From Pseudomonadota bacterium (GTDB taxonomy: Bacteria > CALINM01): a stretch of DNA of 12,870 bases. Position numbers and translations under genes: made by a program. Within the stretch, counting starts at the first letter, position 1; every line of letters starts with the position of its first letter. The notes beneath the pieces are model-generated. The model did not search any database. It was given only the letters and a program-made list of their open reading frames with translations, and was not told the DNA's origin. The stretch is from NCBI GenBank assembly GCA_026415985.1, contig JAOAGA010000051.1, positions 1-12,870 of the forward strand, written 5' to 3'. Below are positions 9,112 through 12,870 of this stretch, piece after piece.

Positions 9112-9668
9112 TTTACCCTCTCCATCATTTTAATATATTCCTGAACAAGCTTTTTCTGATCCTGCGGTGTAAAATTTTTTCTAATCATTTCTTCCGCAAC
9201 CTGAACCGCCATATTAGCTGTTTCTATCATTAGCTCTTCTCTGAGCTTTGCCTTTTCCTGTTCGATGGATTTTGCCATTCTTTCTTTTAACTTCTGAATC
9301 TGTTCATTGTATTCTCTGATAATCCTTTCTCTCTCCTCTTCTGCCGACCTTTTATACTCATCCATCATAGCCTTTATCTCTGACTCAAGAGCAGACAGCT
9401 TCTCATCGTAATACCTTGCCTTTTTCTCAGCCTCTTCCTTAGCCTTTTTTGCTTCCATAATGGCATTCTTTACATTCTCGCTTCTTTCCTTAAGATAGTT
9501 TTTCAGAGGTTTTGAGATGGCATATCCTATACCGCCAAAAAGTATGACTGCATTTATAACCCTAAAAAGAAAATCTGCCGAAAACGGTGATGGCGTAGCA
9601 CCTTCACTACCGTAAGCGGTGGACGAAATAAGAGCCATGAAAAGTAATATTATTCTTGCTAATCTCAC
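9108..9668 (-). CDS. atpF: Fo ATP synthase subunit b (peripheral stalk), with N-terminal signal-like segment
   Basis: This 186-residue b-type subunit is longer than the E. coli b (156). Residues 1-20 (MRLARIILLFMALISSTAYG) look like a cleavable signal peptide. A polar stretch follows, then one membrane helix at about 32-52, and then a long charged coiled coil (KEEAEKKARYYDEKLSAL and onward). Such N-terminal extensions occur in b subunits of Geobacter-type bacteria, so this is probably genuine. The coiled coil pairs with b' to form the stator stalk that binds delta. The start is GTG (9666-9668), overlapping the TAG stop of the b' gene by one base (TAGTG). The stop overlaps the atpH start. Confidence 0.94.
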   Translation of the reverse strand: MRLARIILLFMALISSTAYGSEGATPSPFSADFLFRVINAVILFGGIGYAISKPLKNYLKERSENVKNAIMEAKKAKEEAEKKARYYDEKLSALESEIKAMMDEYKRSAEEERERIIREYNEQIQKLKERMAKSIEQEKAKLREELMIETANMAVQVAEEMIRKNFTPQDQKKLVQEYIKMMERVN

Positions 9669-10093
9669 TAAATCTCCCTCCCAAGAATCTTGCCCGCCAT
9701 AAATCTTGCAAGCTCTTCACTTTTGGCTTTTGCAGATGTTTTCTCTGATTCTAACTGAAATACAAACTCATTCCTTTTTTTGGCAAACTCTTCCTCAACA
9801 AAGGATTGTTCTTTTTCAAAAATCTCCTTTTGTTCCTTGATTATTTCTTCCCTGACGGATTTCTTATATTCAATACCCTGCTCTTTGGCAGTTCTGATCT
9901 TTTCATTGTAAAATTTTTCTTTTTCTTCCATTTCTTTGATTATTTCTTCTGCTTCTTTCTTTCTGCCTACAATAAGACTTTTTCTATAGTCAAGGTATTT
10001 TAGCATTGGTTTAAAGAAAAAATTGTTGAGAACAATTATGACAAGCCAAAACAAGATAAGCTGATAGAGAAAACTTATGTTTAAATCAATCAT
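9668..10093 (-). CDS. atpF': Fo ATP synthase subunit b' (second peripheral stalk subunit)
   Basis: This 141-residue b-family protein has one N-terminal membrane helix at about 6-26 (FLYQLILFWLVIIVLNNFFF), then a continuous charged coiled coil rich in Lys and Glu. FFKPMLKYLDYRK after the membrane segment is the typical b/b' neck. Because atpF follows directly, the enzyme has a b/b' heterodimer, as in photosynthetic bacteria, Geobacter-type bacteria and some other lineages. It is the first gene of the operon, with ATG 10091-10093 behind a GGGGGGAGAGGG purine tract. No atpI, atpB (a) or atpE (c) gene precedes it, so those must be elsewhere. Confidence 0.94.
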   Translation of the reverse strand: MIDLNISFLYQLILFWLVIIVLNNFFFKPMLKYLDYRKSLIVGRKKEAEEIIKEMEEKEKFYNEKIRTAKEQGIEYKKSVREEIIKEQKEIFEKEQSFVEEEFAKKRNEFVFQLESEKTSAKAKSEELARFMAGKILGREI

Positions 10094-10153
10094 CCCTCTC
10101 CCCCCGGAAAAAGCAAAAAATTACAATGTCATTTTAGGTAACATAAAAACAAA

Positions 10154-10168
10154 TTTCTTGTCAAGAAA
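10154..10168. promoter_or_regulatory. Perfect palindrome in the atp leader, candidate operator or RNA hairpin
   Basis: TTTCTTG-T-CAAGAAA is a perfect 7+1+7 inverted repeat, extended imperfectly by CAAA (10150-10153) on the left and TTTG (10172-10175) on the right after an AAA insertion. It lies downstream of the predicted atp promoter, so it would sit in the 5' untranslated region. No regulator can be named from the sequence, and AT-rich DNA makes chance palindromes more likely. Confidence 0.35.
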
Positions 10169-10193
10169 AAATTTGAAATCAAAAAACGTAATG

Positions 10194-10222
10194 ATTATGC
10201 CAAAAAAATATCTTCCTTGCAA
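10194..10222 (-). promoter_or_regulatory. Predicted sigma-70 promoter of the atp operon
   Basis: The minus strand has TTGCAA (10217-10222, 4/6 match to the -35), a 17-base spacer and CATAAT (10194-10199, 5/6 match to the -10). Transcription would begin near 10187 and leave a leader of roughly 95 bases before the b' start. The promoter lies between the stop of the GHL13-like gene and the first atp gene, where an operon promoter is expected. Confidence 0.6.
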
Positions 10223-10238
10223 GTAATTTTTTCAATTC

Positions 10239-11468
10239 TTATCTGAAAAGAGTATTCATTATCTTTTCAGGCACTTCCGGAGGATAGGGGACGATAGCAA
10301 TGCTTAAATCTTTTATCCCTTTTGTATAATTGACAAGATCTAACATCTCTTCTTCGCTTATAGGCTCGTTTGTCTTCCAATCCTTAATCTGTATTTTAAA
10401 AATAACCCTTTCCTTATCATTTGAAAAAATCTCGGAACATTTTTTAATCATATCCATCAGATAAGATTTAACCTCTGAAAAACTAATATTTAGCTCTTCC
10501 ATTATCTGTCTATGATAAGCCATAAGTGAAAAATAATCAGAAACATCTTTAAGCTCATTTATGTTATGGGCAAGCCAGCTTAATGCACCTTTCGGATTTG
10601 AAATCGCTTCATAGGTAAGGTTAACCGCTATTTTTATATCAGGGTTTACTGTCTTTATTGCATCTCTTAGTTCCCTGACAAAATAAGCAATCTTTTCACT
10701 TTTGAACTCTCTCCATTTATAAAAAAGATCTGTATAGACTATTTTTTCACCTTTTTTGATATAAAGTCTCTGAGGTATAGGTTTGACACCACTTACAGCA
10801 TAAAACTCCTCATCAACAAGATTATTGAAACCTTCATTATGTCTGTAAAAAAGATCATCCTGCAAAAGTATCCCATCAACGGGATAACCTGCTATCTCCT
10901 TAAATACAAGTTTTATAAACTCCTGATTGTATTTATCAAAAAAGTCTATCCCTTTACCAACGACAAACTCACCTTTGTCAAAAGAATAGGCACTAACCCT
11001 TTTTAAGTCATTTCTGCCGTAATTTGCATATCTTGTGGTCATCCATGCAAAAACCTTAAATCCATATCCTTTGGCTCTGTGACTAAACTCATTAAGAAGA
11101 TCTTCCAGAACAGGAAGGTATTTTGATCTGAAATATACACCTTCTGTTATTTCAGTTTTTAAACCACAGTGATATCTGTCACCTTTATTGTGAAACACTC
11201 TGATTATAAGTGTGTTTACACCACCTCTTTTGAAGCTGTTAAACAGGCTGTCCCATTTGTCTTTCTCCGGCAAAACAAAAATCTGAACTGCCTTCAATTT
11301 TTCTGTCTTTTCTTGTCTCTTCGGCTTTTCAACGATAATTCTTTCTAAAGGGAATGATCTTATTTCTTCATAAATCTCATCAACAGTAAGACAAAGTGCT
11401 GTAAAGGAAAAAAACGGAGATAATATAAACAGGCATATCAGATAAAATTTTATAAAAATTTTTTTCAC
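10239..11468 (-). CDS. Exported GHL13/PgaB C-terminal-like glycosidase-type protein
   Basis: This 409-residue protein begins with a hydrophobic export signal (residues 4-26). The rest looks like a TIM-barrel glycoside-hydrolase-like domain. VNTLIIRVFHNKGD (84-97), YGFKVFAWMTTR (135-146), PVDGILLQDDLFYR (196-209) and ELRDAIKTVNPDIKIAVNL (266-284) match the strand/loop order of the GHL13/GH153 half of PgaB, which acts on partly deacetylated poly-N-acetylglucosamine. D204 and D205 are candidate catalytic acids by analogy. There is no room for the N-terminal polysaccharide deacetylase domain of PgaB, and no pga synthase gene is visible. The true substrate is unknown. The GTG start (11466-11468) is supported by AGGAG five bases upstream. 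The gene follows rarA by 50 bases without a visible terminator. Confidence 0.7.
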   Translation of the reverse strand: MKKIFIKFYLICLFILSPFFSFTALCLTVDEIYEEIRSFPLERIIVEKPKRQEKTEKLKAVQIFVLPEKDKWDSLFNSFKRGGVNTLIIRVFHNKGDRYHCGLKTEITEGVYFRSKYLPVLEDLLNEFSHRAKGYGFKVFAWMTTRYANYGRNDLKRVSAYSFDKGEFVVGKGIDFFDKYNQEFIKLVFKEIAGYPVDGILLQDDLFYRHNEGFNNLVDEEFYAVSGVKPIPQRLYIKKGEKIVYTDLFYKWREFKSEKIAYFVRELRDAIKTVNPDIKIAVNLTYEAISNPKGALSWLAHNINELKDVSDYFSLMAYHRQIMEELNISFSEVKSYLMDMIKKCSEIFSNDKERVIFKIQIKDWKTNEPISEEEMLDLVNYTKGIKDLSIAIVPYPPEVPEKIMNTLFR

Positions 11469-11518
11469 TACTACTCCTGTTTTTTCTTTAATAATGGAAG
11501 CTTATTTGTTCATGCTGA

Positions 11519-12769
11519 TTATTCTTTTATCTTTTTCAACCTTTCCTTCAATATCTTTTCATAACCAATATCTTTGGGTTCATAATATCTCTTATTTTTT
11601 ATATCTTCAGGTAGATATGTAACTCCTTTTATATAACCACCGGGATAATCGTGGGGATATTTGTAACCCTTACCATAGCCCTGTGCTTTCATTATCCTGG
11701 TAACAGGGTTTAAGATATAAAGAGGAGGGGTTAAACTGCCATGTTTATTAACATCTTCCTTCGCCTTTAAATAGGCAAGATATGAAGAATTGCTTTTGGG
11801 AGCTAATGCCAGATAACAAACAGCCTGAGAAAGGGGTATAAAACCTTCTGGCATTCCAATAAGATCAAAGGCATTAAATGCAGAAACCACAACCATCAAA
11901 GCATGGGGATCAGCATTGCCTATATCTTCTGAGGCGAATATAACCATCCTCCTTAGTATAAAGTAAGGATCCTCGCCACTCTCCAACATCCTCGCTAAAT
12001 AATATACAGCTGCATCGGGATCAGAACCGCGCATACTTTTAATAAATGCAGATATGAGATTATAGTGGCTGTCTCCCTTTTTATCGTAAGGCAGACTCTT
12101 TTTCTGTAAAATCTTATGAACATCATCAACAGACAACCCTTCTCTGTAATTGAAAGATATTAGTTCCAAAGCATTTAGTGCTACCCTACCATCACCGTTA
12201 GCATAATCTGAGATGAAATCTATTATTTCTTCCGGAAGATCTTTTATTCTTTCTTTTACATCTGCATCCTGTAAGCCCCTGCAAACTATTTTTTTTATAT
12301 CATCTTTAGTCAGTTTCTTAAGATTTATAGTTTTTACCCTTGAAAGCAGGGGAGCGTTTATATAGAAACCCGGATTTTCTGTTGTAGCACCTATGAGTAT
12401 TATGACACCCTTTTCAATCCAGGGGAGAAAGGCGTCCTGCTGGGCTTTATTAAATCTATGGATCTCGTCAACAAATAAAACTGTTTTTGTTCCCTTTTCC
12501 TGATGATTTTTATCTGCCTCCTCAATAAAATCCCTCACTTCCTTGATACCAGAAGTTACAGCAGAAAAAATTTTATAAGGGAGTCCCAACTCTTTGATAA
12601 TTATCCTTGCCAATGTTGTCTTGCCAACGCCGGGATCCCCGTAAATAATCAGAGAAGGCAGATTTTTTTCTAAAACCCCCCTTTTCAGCCATTGGGCATC
12701 TGTAATCTCTTTATTACCAACAAACTCATCTAAACTTTCCGGTCTGACCCTTTCTGCCAAAGGTTTCAT
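11519..12769 (-). CDS. rarA: Replication-associated recombination protein A (RarA/MgsA AAA+ ATPase)
   Basis: This full-length 416-residue AAA+ ATPase belongs to the RarA/MgsA/WRNIP1 family, which acts at stalled replication forks and single-stranded DNA gaps and is related to clamp loaders. It starts MKPLAERVRPESLDEFVG, the usual family opening. Walker A GDPGVGKT is at 44-51, Walker B LFVDEIHRF at 98-106, sensor-1 region GATTENPGF at 127-135, and the arginine finger is in LLSR (R144). The C-terminal oligomerisation region has the diagnostic SEDIGNADP and KAKEDVNKHGSLTPPLYILNP. All ATPase residues are present. The ATG at 12767-12769 has only a weak ribosome site (GAGATAA). It is probably the first gene of a unit with the GHL13-like gene. 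Confidence 0.95.
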   Translation of the reverse strand: MKPLAERVRPESLDEFVGNKEITDAQWLKRGVLEKNLPSLIIYGDPGVGKTTLARIIIKELGLPYKIFSAVTSGIKEVRDFIEEADKNHQEKGTKTVLFVDEIHRFNKAQQDAFLPWIEKGVIILIGATTENPGFYINAPLLSRVKTINLKKLTKDDIKKIVCRGLQDADVKERIKDLPEEIIDFISDYANGDGRVALNALELISFNYREGLSVDDVHKILQKKSLPYDKKGDSHYNLISAFIKSMRGSDPDAAVYYLARMLESGEDPYFILRRMVIFASEDIGNADPHALMVVVSAFNAFDLIGMPEGFIPLSQAVCYLALAPKSNSSYLAYLKAKEDVNKHGSLTPPLYILNPVTRIMKAQGYGKGYKYPHDYPGGYIKGVTYLPEDIKNKRYYEPKDIGYEKILKERLKKIKE

Positions 12770-12830
12770 AAAAAAATTATCTCAAAGATTGCGATTAATT
12801 TAAACAAAATTTGATTTTTTTGATTAGTCT

Positions 12831-12836
12831 ATTATA
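12831..12836 (-). promoter_or_regulatory. Candidate -10 element upstream of rarA
   Basis: A perfect TATAAT on the minus strand lies about 60 bases before the rarA start. No good -35 sits at 16-18 bases upstream (that stretch is A/T runs), so only the -10 is supported. In this AT-rich intergenic sequence it could arise by chance. Confidence 0.4.
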
Positions 12837-12870
12837 ATTTAATCGTGAAGAAAAATTTTTTAATATTTTT

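Noticed and set aside
8894-9133. Plus-strand reading frame of 79 codons
   Set aside because: It is antisense to atpH and the atpF/atpH junction, with no coding character of its own.
9806-10003. Plus-strand Phe-rich reading frame of 65 codons
   Set aside because: The Phe/Leu richness is simply the reverse complement of the Lys/Glu coiled coil of b'.
10159-10164. Perfect TTGACA on the minus strand as an atp -35
   Set aside because: At 16-18 bases downstream only poor -10 matches occur (TTACCT-type), and the hexamer is the centre of the palindrome. The pair at 10217/10194 is better.
10185-10200. Sigma-54-like TGGCAT-N5-TTAC near the atp promoter
   Set aside because: Both halves deviate from TGGCAC-N5-TTGC, and the same bases are better explained as the end of the sigma-70 spacer and the -10.
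11469-11518. Possible terminator or separate promoter between rarA and the GHL13-like gene
   Set aside because: No stable hairpin with a T-tract and no paired -35/-10 are visible; only the ribosome site of the downstream gene is clear.

Overview
This AT-rich bacterial window carries ten protein-coding genes. Nine lie on the minus strand and one on the plus strand. No RNA genes, insertion sequences or CRISPR arrays are visible, and no stretch longer than about 130 bases lacks a gene. The core is an F1Fo ATP synthase operon with two b-type stalk subunits (b' and b) and no a or c subunit. Subunit sequences of deltaproteobacterial (Geobacter-like) character, an MXAN_5187-like protein and a COG5495/DUF2520 protein suggest an AT-rich member of the former Deltaproteobacteria or a relative such as Deferribacterota. 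That placement is inference and is weak at species level.

Layout in minus-strand transcription order, from right to left. (1) 12769-11519 encodes the RarA/MgsA AAA+ ATPase, preceded by a good -10 element. (2) 11468-10239 encodes an exported protein resembling the glycosidase-like (GHL13) half of PgaB, without the deacetylase half. It follows rarA by 50 bases and is probably co-transcribed. (3) A 145-base intergenic region holds a convincing sigma-70 promoter and a perfect 7+1+7 palindrome in the presumed leader. (4) 10093-4321 is the atp operon, in the order b', b, delta, alpha, gamma, beta, epsilon, with overlaps or very short gaps. It ends at a bidirectional hairpin terminator directly at the epsilon stop codon. 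(5) The plus-strand gene ending at 4247 converges on this terminator; it encodes an MXAN_5187-like protein and may have a leaderless mRNA. (6) 3543-2665 encodes a Rossmann-fold COG5495/DUF2520 protein, divergent from (5). (7) 2575-1 is a very large secreted, probably lipid-anchored protein that is open at the left edge. It has repeated W-x-D-x-R beta-propeller-like blades, a duplicated inserted module, a calcium-binding-type acidic loop and an ASH/choice-of-anchor-D-like Ig domain. Its promoter has a perfect -35.

The ATP synthase genes form one functional unit: the F1 head (alpha, beta, gamma, epsilon, delta) plus the peripheral stalk (b and b'). The membrane a and c subunits must be encoded elsewhere. 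The flanking genes share no evident pathway with it. Most of the window is ordinary housekeeping sequence. The parts worth a second look are the giant repeat protein, the orphan PgaB-C-like protein, the possibly leaderless plus-strand gene and the palindrome in the atp leader. I see no clear evidence of a new multi-gene system.
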